Of a stretch of DNA of 64,000 nucleotides, positions 10,365 to 20,980 are shown piece by piece (within the stretch, counting starts at the first letter, position 1; each line of letters opens with the position of its first letter). The DNA is taken from NCBI GenBank assembly GCA_903860975.1, contig CAIOSI010000038.1, forward strand, positions 62,001 through 126,000, given 5' to 3'. The translations under genes were made by a program, and so were the position numbers. The notes under the pieces are model-generated. The model was not told the origin of the DNA and searched no databases. It saw only the letters and a list, made by a program, of their open reading frames with translations. The stretch comes from an uncultured Alphaproteobacteria bacterium. GTDB lineage: Bacteria > Pseudomonadota > Alphaproteobacteria > Caulobacterales > Caulobacteraceae.

Positions 10365-11311
10365 GCCGCGCGCCTGAATTCATCACCCTTTCGGACACTG
10401 CGGCGCGCGCGGTCGCCGGGGCGAATTCTCGCCACGCCGCACTTATCGAGGACGCCTTCGACGTCCTCTTGGAAACGCCTGGCGGTGGGGTCTCGCTGAG
10501 GGGCGACTCAAAGGCTCGCGCCCAGGCGAAAAAAGCGGTCCAAGCGATAGCGGAGCGTGCCGATCAAGGTCTTGAAATCGGTGAGGCTGACGTTCGCGTT
10601 GCAATCGGCAACGCCAGGACCGGCGCCGCTGGTCCTGGCGCTTTGCCGGTTGGCCGCCGCGGCCAAGTCGCTCCGAAGACAGCCACCCAAGCCGACTATC
10701 TACAAGCGCTATCCAATTGTGAGTTGGTTTTCGGCCTGGGCCCCGCTGGTACCGGCAAGACGTTTCTGGCTGTCGCCCATGGCGCGGGCCTTCTGTTACG
10801 TGGCGAAGTTGAGCGGTTGATCGTTTCGCGGCCGGCGGTCGAAGCCGGTGAGCGGCTGGGCTTTCTGCCGGGCGACCTGACTGAAAAGGTCGATCCCTAC
10901 ATGGCACCCGTCTGGGAGGCGTTGACCGACATCTTGGGCGCTGAGCAGCTTCGTCGTCGCCGCGAGAAAGGCGAGATTGAGGTCGCGCCGATCGCTTTCC
11001 TGCGTGGCCGGACCTTATCCCACGCCTTCGTCATCGTCGACGAGGCGCAAAACGCCACGCGCTTACAGATGAAAATGGTGCTGACCCGGCTGGGCGAGGG
11101 CGCGCGAATGGTGGTCACCGGCGATCCGACTCAGATTGATTTGGTCAATCTTAGGGATACGGGCCTTTCACATGCAGTCAGTCTTCTGGAAGGCGTCAAG
11201 GGTATCGGGGTCACCCGTTTCAGCGCCGCCGATGTCGTGCGCCACCCACTGGTCGAGCGCATTGTCCGCGCCTACGACGCCGACGCGGCGAACGCGGTGC
11301 GCTCCAATTGA
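10361..11311 (+). CDS. phoH: PhoH family protein (phosphate-starvation ATPase)
   Basis: The P-loop [15 protein letters not shown] (about residues 127-141) and Walker [12 protein letters not shown] identify a PhoH-type ATPase, and 316 residues is the normal length. PhoH is regularly next to ybeY, as here, which suggests a part in RNA or ribosome handling. The TTG start overlaps the miaB stop and the stop overlaps the ybeY TTG start, so three genes are chained by TTGA junctions. Confidence 0.94.
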
Positions 11312-11790
11312 CGGACGTCGAAGTCGAGGACCCATCCTGGTTGGCCGCTTTGGCGGACGCTGAGGCGCTCGTGCTGGCCGCCGCCGATGCAACGTTGGCC
11401 TGCGAGGGGGCGGTCGGTGAGGGCGTGACCTTGCTGCTTACCGACGACGCGACGATCGGCGATCTAAACCGGCGATTCCGCGATCAAGATAAACCAACCA
11501 ACGTGCTCTCCTTCCCGGCGCCAACGAATCCGGAACGCTTCTTGGGCGATATCGCGCTGGCCTACGGCGTCTGTGCGCAGGAAGCCTTGGAACAGGGCAA
11601 ACCGCTGGCGCATCACTTGCAGCATCTGGTGGCGCATGGCGTCCTGCACCTACTAGGATATGACCACGTAAGCGATGCGCAGGCCGAAGAGATGGAAGGC
11701 CTTGAGCGCGTCGTGCTGGCAGGGTTGGGAATTCCTGATCCCTACCTCGCGGGTGAAGGAGACCATGACCGACCCCGACCCATCGGCTGA
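11308..11790 (+). CDS. ybeY: Endoribonuclease YbeY
   Basis: A 160-residue metalloprotein with the zinc motif in HGVLHLLGYDH at about residues 109-119 and the preceding TNVLSFP strand. YbeY acts in 16S rRNA 3'-end maturation and ribosome quality control. It starts with TTG overlapping the phoH stop, and its 3' end overlaps the corC start by 26 bases. The phoH-ybeY-corC-lnt order is a widely conserved operon. Confidence 0.95.
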   Translation: MTDVEVEDPSWLAALADAEALVLAAADATLACEGAVGEGVTLLLTDDATIGDLNRRFRDQDKPTNVLSFPAPTNPERFLGDIALAYGVCAQEALEQGKPLAHHLQHLVAHGVLHLLGYDHVSDAQAEEMEGLERVVLAGLGIPDPYLAGEGDHDRPRPIG

Positions 11791-12679
11791 GCCGCTGCCT
11801 CCAGAGGCGGCGACAAATCAGAATCGGGGCGTGCTGTCCCTGTTCGACCGTTTCCGTACCCGCCGGCCTGCCAAGTCTGCCGATGTCTCTCCTGAACCGC
11901 CGACCGCAGCGACTGGAGAGCTGGTAAGTCAGGCTCGCGCTTTTCAGGACCTGCGCGTGGATGATGTCATGCAGCCGCGCGCCGACATTGTGGGCATCGA
12001 CCGCAGTTGCTCCTTCGCCGAACTCACGGCTCGCTTTGTTGAAGCTGAGCACAGCCGCATGCCGGTCTATCGCGAGACGCTCGACGACCCAGTAGGCGTC
12101 GTCCACGTCAAGGATGTCTTCAAGCTGTTGGCGCGCAAGACCCGCAACCCGAAGCCGACGGATCAGGTTCTATCTGGCCGCCACAACCTGGTGCGCCAGG
12201 TGCTTTATGTGCCTGCCTCCATGCGCGCCTCGGAGCTACTGGGCCAGATGCGGTCGCAACAGACCCACATGGCCTTGGTCATCGACGAATTCGGCGGCAC
12301 TGACGGTCTCGTCACTCTGGAAGACCTATTAGAGACGCTCGTGGGAGAGATTTCCGACGAGCACGATAACGCAGCCGAGGATGGGGGCGCGCCTGTCGTT
12401 CAGGACGGGGAGGACTGGGTCGTCGATGGCCGTACCCTGCTTAAAGACCTCGAGGCGGCCATTGGTCCAGACGTCGACCTTGCGCCTCCCGATCTCGACG
12501 AAGAGATCGACACGGTCGCTGGACTGGTCAACGCGCTGGCTGGCCGCGTGCCACATCGACGCGAAGTGATCGATCACCCGGGTGGCTTTTCGCTTGAAGT
12601 GATCGCCGCCGATCCGCGTCGGGTGAAGCGCCTGCGCGTCCGCAGGACTGCGGTCTTGCCCAGCCCGACGCCGTTCTGA
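11765..12679 (+). CDS. CBS-domain transporter-associated protein (CorC/HlyC type)
   Basis: Two CBS domains ([19 protein letters not shown] onward, and [17 protein letters not shown] onward) are followed by a CorC/HlyC C-terminal domain from about residue 215. No membrane segments are present, so it is the cytosolic CorC type, linked in other bacteria to magnesium/cobalt efflux. The ATG at 11765 gives 304 residues and lies inside the 3' end of ybeY; the stretch upstream in the same frame reads as ybeY antiframe. It precedes lnt by 7 bases. Confidence 0.9.
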   Translation: MTDPDPSAEPLPPEAATNQNRGVLSLFDRFRTRRPAKSADVSPEPPTAATGELVSQARAFQDLRVDDVMQPRADIVGIDRSCSFAELTARFVEAEHSRMPVYRETLDDPVGVVHVKDVFKLLARKTRNPKPTDQVLSGRHNLVRQVLYVPASMRASELLGQMRSQQTHMALVIDEFGGTDGLVTLEDLLETLVGEISDEHDNAAEDGGAPVVQDGEDWVVDGRTLLKDLEAAIGPDVDLAPPDLDEEIDTVAGLVNALAGRVPHRREVIDHPGGFSLEVIAADPRRVKRLRVRRTAVLPSPTPF

Positions 12680-12686
12680 GCGGCGC

Positions 12687-14255
12687 ATGGGCTGGACGCG
12701 CGGATGGAACGCACGAGGGTTGGCGCTGGCCGCCGGTGCGATGGCGGGCTTGGCGCACCCGCCGTTTGGAATCCTGCCTGGATTGCTGGGTTATGCGCTG
12801 CTTCTCGCCTTGATCGATGCGCCGTCCCCGCATCCCCTGCGCTCGGCTCTGTTGCGAGGCTGGCTGGCTGGTGTTGGCTATTTCGCGGTCGGCATGTGGT
12901 GGATCACCGAGCCCTTCATGGTCGACGCCAAGGAGCAGGGTTGGATGGCACCCTTTGCCCTGGTGCTGATGGCCGGCGGGCTGGCGTTGTTCTGGGGTGC
13001 TGCAGCGCTCCTCCATCGCGCCCTAAAGGCCCGTGGCGCAGCCAGCGTGCTCGTGTTCGCCGGCTGTCTTGCCGGCTTTGAGTGGCTGCGAGGTCATGTG
13101 TTCACCGGCCTTCCCTGGGATCTGCCGGGTGAGACCTGGCGGGCGGGATCTTGGCCCTCGCAGGCTGCCGCTTTGGTCGGTGCCTACGGTCTGACCTGGA
13201 TCACCGTTGCGATCGCGGCCTCGCCATCCATCCTGGTTCAGGCTGACGCAACCTGGCGGGCGAAGATCGTCGCGCTATCAAGCGCGGCCGTGGCCCTCGC
13301 AGGTTTATATGGCTACGGACTGGCGCGTTTGGATGCGGTCGTAAAGCCGCAACCGGGGGCGCCGATAATCCGAATTGTTCAGGCCAACATCGACCAGAAG
13401 GAAAAGTGGCGGCCTGAAAACTTGTCTCTGATCTTGGATACCTACACCAATCTCAGCCGGCGCAAGGCGGCCGTCCAGCCGTCCATCGTCATCTGGCCGG
13501 AAGGCGCGCTGCCCGCGGTGATTGACGAGATGATTGCGCCAGGTTCACCCTATGCGTCTCGGTTGCGAGACGCCGTGGCACCTGGTCAGACGCTGCTGAT
13601 GGGCGCCAACCGCGCCGAAACCGGCCCAACCGGGACTCGCTACTTCAACAGCCTGGTTGCGTTTCATCGCGAAGCCGGCGCTCTCAGGGTCACCGGGGTC
13701 TACGACAAACACCACCTCGTGCCGTTCGGCGAGTACATGCCGGCAGCGGACTTCGCGACCAAGATCGGCTTTCGCAGTCTGGTGCACATGCCCGATGACT
13801 TCACTGCGGGCCCACCGGCCCAGCCCATTGCGCCGTGGGGCGTGCCGGCCGTGCAGGTCCTGATCTGCTATGAAGCCTTGTTTCCCGGCGTCACGCGGCT
13901 AGGGGGCGCGCGTGCGGGCCTTCGTCCGGCCTGGATTCTCAACATCTCCAACGACGCCTGGTTCGGGGCCGGATCTGGGCCCCTTCAGCACCTCAATATC
14001 GCCAGCTATCGGGCTATCGAGGAGGGTCTGCCCATTATCCGCGCCACACCTACCGGCGTCTCGGCAGTTATCGACGCCTATGGGAGGATATCGTCCGGCG
14101 CGAAATTGAATCCGGGAGACTTGGGCGTAATTGACGCATCCCTGCCACCGGCACTTGAAAGAACATCGTTTTCTAGGTTGGGTGATCTTTTGTTTGGGAT
14201 CATGCTTCTGTTATCTGGAACGACGGCCCTGGCGGATCGTTACCGTCGGTCGTAA
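12687..14255 (+). CDS. lnt: Apolipoprotein N-acyltransferase
   Basis: An integral inner-membrane enzyme that adds the third acyl chain to lipoproteins. About six membrane helices occupy residues 1-220, followed by a periplasmic nitrilase domain with the catalytic triad: Glu in IVIWPEGALP (~271), Lys in YDKHHLVPFGEYMP (~340) and Cys in VLICYEALFPG (~394). A last helix lies near the C-terminus. The length of 522 is normal. The two lipoproteins encoded at 24449 and 54936 are expected substrates. Confidence 0.96.
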   Translation: MGWTRGWNARGLALAAGAMAGLAHPPFGILPGLLGYALLLALIDAPSPHPLRSALLRGWLAGVGYFAVGMWWITEPFMVDAKEQGWMAPFALVLMAGGLALFWGAAALLHRALKARGAASVLVFAGCLAGFEWLRGHVFTGLPWDLPGETWRAGSWPSQAAALVGAYGLTWITVAIAASPSILVQADATWRAKIVALSSAAVALAGLYGYGLARLDAVVKPQPGAPIIRIVQANIDQKEKWRPENLSLILDTYTNLSRRKAAVQPSIVIWPEGALPAVIDEMIAPGSPYASRLRDAVAPGQTLLMGANRAETGPTGTRYFNSLVAFHREAGALRVTGVYDKHHLVPFGEYMPAADFATKIGFRSLVHMPDDFTAGPPAQPIAPWGVPAVQVLICYEALFPGVTRLGGARAGLRPAWILNISNDAWFGAGSGPLQHLNIASYRAIEEGLPIIRATPTGVSAVIDAYGRISSGAKLNPGDLGVIDASLPPALERTSFSRLGDLLFGIMLLLSGTTALADRYRRS

Positions 14256-14276
14256 CGCTCTGGCGACGCTGAGTTT

Positions 14277-14287
14277 TTGACAGAGTC
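14277..14287 (+). promoter_or_regulatory. Possible -35 element with adjacent GANTC site upstream of the Xre gene
   Basis: TTGACA at 14277-14282 is a full match to the housekeeping -35 hexamer. GAGTC at 14283-14287 is a GANTC site, the target of the CcrM methylase in Caulobacterales. No convincing -10 follows at 17 bases, so the promoter call is weak; placement in the 70-base gap before the regulator gene supports it. Confidence 0.3.
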
Positions 14288-14325
14288 TGGCGTGGCAGAT
14301 CTGACGACGGTGCAATGGGAATTCC

Positions 14326-14742
14326 ATGGACAAGATCCAAGAGTCCGAGAACGGCCCCAACCCAATCGACCGTCATGTCGGTCTTCGGATCCGAATGCGC
14401 CGTAAGGAGCTTGGGATCAGCCAGGAGCGCCTGGCAGAGTCTATTGGCCTGACCTTCCAGCAGGTTCAGAAATACGAGCGCGCGGCCAACAGAGTGAGCG
14501 CCTCGAAGCTTTGGGAAATGTCGCGGGCGCTGTCGACGACCATCGGTTATTTCTACGAAGGTATAGGTGAGGCGACTGAGCGGCGAGGTTCCAACACCTC
14601 TCGCCAGTCGATGCAGGACTTCCTGCTGACGCCCGAGGGCATGGAACTCGCCACCATCTTTCCGAAGATCGCAAAAGGGCGCCTCCGACGCCGTGTCCTC
14701 GATCTTGTCCGCGCTATGGCCGGTGAACCCGACGAATCCTAG
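14326..14742 (+). CDS. Xre-family helix-turn-helix transcriptional regulator
   Basis: A 138-residue protein with one Cro/CI-type helix-turn-helix at about residues 20-75 (LRIRMRRKELGISQERLAES, then LTFQQVQKYERAANRVSASK). This matches the short Xre proteins common and highly conserved in alphaproteobacteria. The C-terminal part (about 90-138) is basic and has no recognised ligand domain. It sits between lnt and metK in a Caulobacter-like order. Targets are unknown. Confidence 0.9.
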   Translation: MDKIQESENGPNPIDRHVGLRIRMRRKELGISQERLAESIGLTFQQVQKYERAANRVSASKLWEMSRALSTTIGYFYEGIGEATERRGSNTSRQSMQDFLLTPEGMELATIFPKIAKGRLRRRVLDLVRAMAGEPDES

Positions 14743-15061
14743 TGGATTGAAATCGACGGTTGGTCCCCGCCCTCAGCCGTGTAACGCGCCGATCAGCGCC
14801 AGCACGCATCGGGCAAGCTCGAGCCACGCCAAGGCCTCGGCAATTCCGCCAGGGACTTTGATGGCTCGATAAATCCACGAGCGCCCTGTGCGCTTAACCT
14901 AAGTCCAAGATTCCAGGGATAGGTTGGTGATTGCGACGCCGCAGCATTAACCAAGCCGGCCAAACACGCGCTTGGCGAGACATAAAGATATCTTTATAGG
15001 ATTTCCGAACAGTCAGTTGGCCGCTTGGTTTGGGCGGCCTCGTTTCTCCGGAGCTAGCGAC
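14743..15061 (+). promoter_or_regulatory. metK upstream region
   Basis: This 319-base stretch has no credible gene. It holds the 16-bp palindrome at 14982-14997 (separate entry) and a short hairpin GGCCGC/GCGGCC at 15019-15024 and 15034-15039 that would lie in the metK leader. CGGAG at 15049-15053 is the ribosome site 8 bases before the TTG start. I see no known SAM-riboswitch fold. Confidence 0.5.
14982..14997. promoter_or_regulatory. Perfect 16-bp palindrome, candidate operator for metK
   Basis: ATAAAGATATCTTTAT is identical to its reverse complement and stands out as AT-only-rich in a high-GC context. It ends 64 bases before the metK start, a position suited to an operator. Alphaproteobacteria are known to control SAM-cycle genes with ArsR-type SahR/SamR regulators that bind palindromes; whether this is such a site is inference. 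Confidence 0.55.
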
Positions 15062-16282
<1,221 letters not shown>

Positions 16283-16316
16283 TCGCAATCCCGATCGACT
16301 GAGTTAGAAGCGGCGG

Positions 16317-16991
16317 ATGTCCGACCACCACCCCCCGCTGCGTTCATACGGCCGCCTGAAGACCCGCACCATCAAGCCGCGACAAGCGGCGCTGATGGAA
16401 ACCCTGCTGCCAAATTTGCGGCCGCCTGCTGAGGCGTTCGATCCGGGTGCCTTGATGCCCGGCGCGCTGCAGGTCTGGCTGGAAATTGGCTTCGGTGGTG
16501 GAGAGCATATGGCGGCCCAAGCGGGCCTCCACCGCGAGACCCTAATCATCGGTGCCGAGCCATTCCAAAACGGCGTCGCTAGCGCGCTGCGCCACATCAA
16601 CGAGGCCGAACTCCGAAACGTCCGCGTCCTCGATGGGGACGCCCGTGAGCTGATGGCAAACCTTCCCGACGCCAGCCTAGACCGAATTTTCGTCTTGTTC
16701 CCCGATCCGTGGCCCAAGGCGCGGCACAACAAGCGTCGAATCGTGCAAACCGAGACCGTCGCCGAGTTCGCGCGTCTGTTGAAAAAGGACGGCACCCTGC
16801 GTTTCGCCAGTGACTGGGCGGACTACATAGATTGGACCTTGGAGCGGTTCGCCGCCAACCCCGCCTTCCGCTGGACCGCGTCCCGGGCGGACGACTGGCG
16901 TACGCCGCCAGCCGACCACATTACGACCCGATACGAAGAAAAACGCCTTGGAAATTGCGCCCCGGTGTTCCTCGATTTCGATCGGGTCTAG
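16317..16991 (+). CDS. trmB: tRNA (guanine-N7-)-methyltransferase TrmB
   Basis: A Rossmann methyltransferase of 224 residues. The SAM-binding loop is WLEIGFGGGEHMA, and the TrmB signature LFPDPWPKARHNKRRIVQ is intact. It forms m7G46 in tRNA with SAM from the adjacent metK product. Its TAG stop shares the palindromic tetranucleotide CTAG (16988-16991) with the stop of ppa on the other strand. Confidence 0.95.
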   Translation: MSDHHPPLRSYGRLKTRTIKPRQAALMETLLPNLRPPAEAFDPGALMPGALQVWLEIGFGGGEHMAAQAGLHRETLIIGAEPFQNGVASALRHINEAELRNVRVLDGDARELMANLPDASLDRIFVLFPDPWPKARHNKRRIVQTETVAEFARLLKKDGTLRFASDWADYIDWTLERFAANPAFRWTASRADDWRTPPADHITTRYEEKRLGNCAPVFLDFDRV

Positions 16992-17521
16992 AGGCTGTCC
17001 TGGTAGCGCTGGATGGCGAGACGGATCAGGTCGGCGGTTTGTTCTGGGTCGGCCCAGCCCTTGATCATCACCGACTTGCCCTTTTCCAGATCCTTATAGT
17101 GCTGGAAGAAGTGGGCGATCTGTTCGGTCAAGATTCCCGGCAGAGAGCGCCAGCTGTCGACGCCGGTATAGAACGGATGAAGTGCATCTACCGGCACAGC
17201 CAGAACTTTTTCGTCTCCGCCGGCCTCGTCGCTCATCATTAGGGTGCCGATCGGTCGCGCGCGGATGATCGCGCCAGGCACAACCGGGGTCTGACCCACC
17301 ACCATGATATCCATAGGATCTCCGTCGTCGGCGAGGGTGTGGGGGATAAAGCCGTAGTTACCCGGATAGAACATCGCGGTGTGCAGGAAGCGGTCGACAA
17401 ACAGCGCACCCGATTCCTTATCGATTTCGTATTTCACAGGCTCCCCGCCTTGCGGGATCTCGATGATGGCATTGACGTCATAGGGCGGGTTTACGCCGAC
17501 AGGGATCTTGGAGAGGTCCAT
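16988..17521 (-). CDS. ppa: Inorganic pyrophosphatase
   Basis: A family I soluble pyrophosphatase of 177 residues. Signatures include [38 protein letters not shown] with its metal-binding aspartates, and the C-terminal [12 protein letters not shown]. It hydrolyses PPi from tRNA charging, DNA and SAM synthesis. I use the ATG at 17521 ([13 protein letters not shown]); upstream in-frame residues do not resemble the family. It is convergent with trmB and divergent from rimP across a ~310-base gap. Confidence 0.96.
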   Translation of the reverse strand: MDLSKIPVGVNPPYDVNAIIEIPQGGEPVKYEIDKESGALFVDRFLHTAMFYPGNYGFIPHTLADDGDPMDIMVVGQTPVVPGAIIRARPIGTLMMSDEAGGDEKVLAVPVDALHPFYTGVDSWRSLPGILTEQIAHFFQHYKDLEKGKSVMIKGWADPEQTADLIRLAIQRYQDSL

Positions 17522-17775
17522 CGAGAGGGCCCTTTCAAATACACAAGGAGGGAGGTGGCGCGCTCTGTGGACCAACTCTGTAAAAGGGGAAAGACCTTCC
17601 TCCCGAATCCCGCTGCGTCCCAAGCATTTCGGGCCAGCATCAATCCCTCCGTAAGGCCCACGCGCAACAGACGGATGATCGGCTTTCTGCAGTATGACTC
17701 AACAGGGCTGACAAACCCGTCGGCAACGACTATAAACCCCTTAACATCGTCCGTTTGCGCTGTATGGCGCCTACG

Positions 17776-17818
17776 AGCGGCGGGCTCCGGCCCGGCCGCT
17801 TTTTTCTTTGCCGGAGCC
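17776..17818 (+). terminator. Terminator-like leader with competing hairpin upstream of rimP
   Basis: AGCGGC at 17776-17781 pairs with GCCGCT at 17795-17800, extended by GGG/CCC with one bulged G. A run of six T starts at 17800, giving an intrinsic-terminator shape. GGCTCCGGC at 17783-17791 can instead pair perfectly with GCCGGAGCC at 17810-17818 beyond the T-run. The two folds share bases and exclude each other. The site is 13 bases before rimP, so it would attenuate rimP-nusA-infB. The rest of the gap 17522-17775 shows no gene. Confidence 0.6.
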
Positions 17819-17830
17819 AGGCCTAAGCCC

Positions 17831-18379
17831 ATGCGTGGGAAGACCGCCGAAGACTTGAACCTGCTGGAGCTGCTCGACCCTGTGGCCGAGGCGGTGGGCT
17901 ATGGCATTGTCCGTATCCGCCTGATGGGCGGGGAGCACGCGCGTCGGCTGCAGATCATGGCAGAGCGACCAAGTGACGGCGACATGAACGTCGAGGACTG
18001 CGCGCGGCTGTCGCGAGCTATCTCTGAAATTATGGACGCTGCTGACCCGATTGCGGGTGAGTATACACTTGAGGTCTCCTCCCCAGGTGTCGATCGGCCG
18101 CTGACCCGGCTGGAGGACTTTGAGACCTATGAAGGATATCTGGCCCGGATCGAACTCGACCGTCTGGCCGAGGGCCGTAAACGCTTCAAGGGCGTGCTGG
18201 CCGGCATAGACGATGGCCAGGTCGCCTTCGATATCGAGGGCGAGGACGAAACCGCGCTGATCCCATTCGCATGGATCGCCGAGGCCAAGCTTGTCCTGAC
18301 CGACCAACTGATGAAGCGGGGCGCAGATGTTCGCGCTGCGCGCCTGCAATCTGAATCCCAACAACAGACTTCCGAGTAA
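17831..18379 (+). CDS. rimP: Ribosome maturation factor RimP
   Basis: Required for 30S subunit maturation. The protein (182 residues from ATG 17831, [17 protein letters not shown]) has the RimP N-terminal domain with [16 protein letters not shown] and the hallmark [15 protein letters not shown] near residue 80, then a C-terminal SH3-like domain. The open frame extends far upstream, but that part crosses the leader and the ppa antiframe and is not RimP-like. It leads the rimP-nusA-ylxR-infB cluster; nusA follows 13 bases later. Confidence 0.95.
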   Translation: MRGKTAEDLNLLELLDPVAEAVGYGIVRIRLMGGEHARRLQIMAERPSDGDMNVEDCARLSRAISEIMDAADPIAGEYTLEVSSPGVDRPLTRLEDFETYEGYLARIELDRLAEGRKRFKGVLAGIDDGQVAFDIEGEDETALIPFAWIAEAKLVLTDQLMKRGADVRAARLQSESQQQTSE

Positions 18380-18392
18380 GAGGGAACATCCC

Positions 18393-20075
18393 ATGAGCCT
18401 CACCGGCATTTCCGCCAACCGGCTTGAGCTGCTGCAGATCGCTGAAGCGGTCGCGCGCGAAAAATCGATCGACCGTGAGATCGTCATCGAGGCGATCGAA
18501 GAGGCGATCCAGAAGGGCGCGCGTGCCCGCTACGGCGCCGAACACGACATTCGGGTCAAGATCGACCAGAAGACCGGCGAGGTCGCCATCAAGCGCGTGA
18601 TCACGGTGGTGGCCGATGACGCCAACTACGGCACCGTCTTGGGCGAAGACGGCGAAGAAGTGCCGGCAGACGAGCCGGTGGGTATCCAGCGTCTGTCTGA
18701 TGCCAAGCGAACCGACAAGGACGCTGTGGTCGGCAAGACCTACGAAGAGACCCTGCCGCCCTTCGAATTCGGAAGAGTGCAGACCCAGATGGCCCGCCAA
18801 GTGGTGACCGGTAAGGTCCGCGAAGCTGAGCGCGAGCGTCAATACGAAGAATACAAGGATCGCGTCGGCGAGATCGTCAACGGCACGGTCAAGCGCGTTG
18901 AATACGGCAACATCGTTGTCGATCTGGGACGCGGCGAAGGCATCGCTCGCCGCGATCAGTCGATCCCGCGAGAGAATTTCAACATCGGTGATCGGATTCG
19001 CTGCTACATCTATGACGTCCGTCGCGAGACAAAGGGCCCACAGATCCTGTTGTCCCGCGCGCACGGCGGCTTCATGGCCAAGCTGTTCGCCCAGGAAGTA
19101 CCGGAGGTCTACGACGGGGTCATCGAGATCCGCGCCGTCGCCCGCGACCCGGGGAGCCGCGCCAAGATGGCGGTGGTTTCCAATGACAGCTCCATCGACC
19201 CAGTCGGCGCCTGCGTCGGTATGCGCGGCTCGCGGGTTCAGGCCGTGGTCGCGGAACTTCAGGGTGAGAAGATCGATATTATCCAGTGGAGTCCCGACGA
19301 AGCGACGTTCATCGTCAATGCGCTCGCACCCGCCGAAGTCTCCAAGGTCGTCATGGACGAGGAGGATGAGCGCGTCGAAGTGGTGGTGCCAGACGAGCAG
19401 CTGTCGCTGGCCATCGGCCGTCGCGGCCAGAACGTTCGCCTCGCCTCGCAGTTGACGGGCTGGCAAATCGACATCATGACCGAGAGCCAGGAGAGCGAGC
19501 GCCGTCAGCGCGAGTTCGCCGAGCGCACCGCCCTCTTCCAGGAAGCCCTGGATGTAGACGAAGTCATCGCCCAACTGCTGGTCACTGAAGGTTTCGCGAC
19601 GGTCGAAGATGTCGCTTATGTCGATGTCTCGGAAATCGCCTCCATCGAGGGCTTCGACGAGGACACAGGTGCCGAGATTCAGGCGCGAGCCACCGACTTT
19701 CTGGATAAGATTGCCGCAGAATTCGACGTTAAGCGCGTCGAATTGGGCGTCGAGGATGGCCTCTTAGAAATCGAAGGCGTCACTCTGCCGATCGCGGTTG
19801 CGCTGGGCCAGGGCGGTGTGAAGACAGTAGAGGACCTGGCGGACTTGGTTCCAGACGACCTGCGCGGCTGGTTCGAGACCAAGGACGGTCAACGCGTTCG
19901 CGAAACCGGCATGCTGGAGGCCTTCAATCTCGAGCCCGCCGACGCTGAGGCTCTGATCATGCGCGCCCGCGTTGTGATGGGCTGGGTCGAGGCGCCGCCG
20001 GAGCCGCAGATCGAAGAAGAGCCCCTCGAAGAAACCGAAGCTTACGCCGAGGCTGAAATCGCGAGCGAAGACTAG
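18393..20075 (+). CDS. nusA: Transcription termination/antitermination factor NusA
   Basis: A 560-residue protein with the NusA order: RNA-polymerase-binding N-terminal domain (1-~130), S1 domain (~137-205, [22 protein letters not shown]), two KH domains (~230-345, with [22 protein letters not shown] and the [16 protein letters not shown]xxG loop), and two C-terminal acidic repeat domains (~365-520), then an acidic tail. GAGGGA lies 8 bases before ATG 18393. NusA modulates pausing and termination and could act on the terminator-like leader of its own operon. Confidence 0.96.
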   Translation: MSLTGISANRLELLQIAEAVAREKSIDREIVIEAIEEAIQKGARARYGAEHDIRVKIDQKTGEVAIKRVITVVADDANYGTVLGEDGEEVPADEPVGIQRLSDAKRTDKDAVVGKTYEETLPPFEFGRVQTQMARQVVTGKVREAERERQYEEYKDRVGEIVNGTVKRVEYGNIVVDLGRGEGIARRDQSIPRENFNIGDRIRCYIYDVRRETKGPQILLSRAHGGFMAKLFAQEVPEVYDGVIEIRAVARDPGSRAKMAVVSNDSSIDPVGACVGMRGSRVQAVVAELQGEKIDIIQWSPDEATFIVNALAPAEVSKVVMDEEDERVEVVVPDEQLSLAIGRRGQNVRLASQLTGWQIDIMTESQESERRQREFAERTALFQEALDVDEVIAQLLVTEGFATVEDVAYVDVSEIASIEGFDEDTGAEIQARATDFLDKIAAEFDVKRVELGVEDGLLEIEGVTLPIAVALGQGGVKTVEDLADLVPDDLRGWFETKDGQRVRETGMLEAFNLEPADAEALIMRARVVMGWVEAPPEPQIEEEPLEETEAYAEAEIASED

Positions 20076-20249
20076 GACGCTTGATCGCCGCTCGCGTCAG
20101 CGGAACCCGGAAAACGTAACTGCGGAACTCGGAAAGGGCATGGAATGAAAGGTCGGCCGACACTATCGTTCGATCAGGCGCATTCTGTGCCTGTCCGATT
20201 GATCCGTGGCTTTCTTCTCTTCGCCTGCGGCGGATTGAGGTCGTGACCC

Positions 20250-20894
20250 TTGGGCAGCGAAATCGAGGTCAAACCCCTTACGCTTGCTGAGGCCAACCGA
20301 GAACGGCGAGACATCGTTACGGGCGAGGTCATGGACGAAGCGCGTTTGATCCGGTTTGTGGCCGGACCCGAAGGCGTCGTCGTTCCTGACCTGGCGCGCA
20401 AGCTGCCTGGCCGGGGCCTTTGGGTCGCTGCTGACCGCGTATCGGTCCAAACGGCGGCTAAGAAGGGCCTCTTTGCGCGTGCCGCCAAGGCCAAGATCGT
20501 CGCACAACCGGATCTCGCCATCCTGGTGGAGGGCCTCTTGAAGCGGCGGCTTTTGTCGGGGCTGGGACTTGCAAGAAGAGCCGGGGACCTTACTTCAGGC
20601 TTCGAGAAAGTTTCAGCCGCGATTACCAGCGGTAAGGCGGCTTGGCTGATCGAAGCCTCCGATGGCGCCGCAGACGGGCGCCGTAAGCTGTCAGGAAAAG
20701 CCCGAAAGCAAACTCCGCCAACGCCGATTTTTGGCGTTTTTGATGCGGAGGAATTGGGTTTGGCCTTAGGTGCGGAGAATGTGATACACACCGCCTTCCT
20801 TGCGGGGCGAGCCGCCGATCGTTGGGCGCAAGACGCTCATCGGCTGTCGGGCTTTTGCCCGCTCCTTCCTGAGAGTTGGCGCGAGGAGCCTTAG
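20250..20894 (+). CDS. YlxR (DUF448) - L7Ae-like RNA-binding fusion protein
   Basis: Residues ~10-95 form a YlxR domain (ERRDIVTGEVMDEARLIRFV, then LPGRGLWVAADR). Residues ~97-200 resemble the YlxQ/L7Ae RNA-binding fold, including LGLARRAGDLTSGFEKVSAAI. The fusion is the usual form between nusA and infB in alphaproteobacteria. The conserved cysteine of the YlxR RxC motif is Asp here. The start is TTG 20250; an internal start is possible. YlxR proteins elsewhere bind RNA and affect RNase P or transcription, but the role here is undefined. Confidence 0.85.
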   Translation: MGSEIEVKPLTLAEANRERRDIVTGEVMDEARLIRFVAGPEGVVVPDLARKLPGRGLWVAADRVSVQTAAKKGLFARAAKAKIVAQPDLAILVEGLLKRRLLSGLGLARRAGDLTSGFEKVSAAITSGKAAWLIEASDGAADGRRKLSGKARKQTPPTPIFGVFDAEELGLALGAENVIHTAFLAGRAADRWAQDAHRLSGFCPLLPESWREEP

Positions 20895-20980
20895 AGGCGA
20901 ACGGGACTTCAAAGTCCCGCCGCCTCTGAATTGATATCTGTCCTTTGGCCGGACCGCCGGCTGACGAGTAAAGCGAGCGC

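Noticed and set aside
14743..15061. SAM riboswitch upstream of metK
   Set aside because: No SAM-II, SAM-V or SAH-type core was recognisable; the palindrome explains regulation more simply.
18186..19574. 462-codon minus-strand open frame across rimP-nusA
   Set aside because: Antisense shadow of nusA; rimP and nusA carry all expected motifs.
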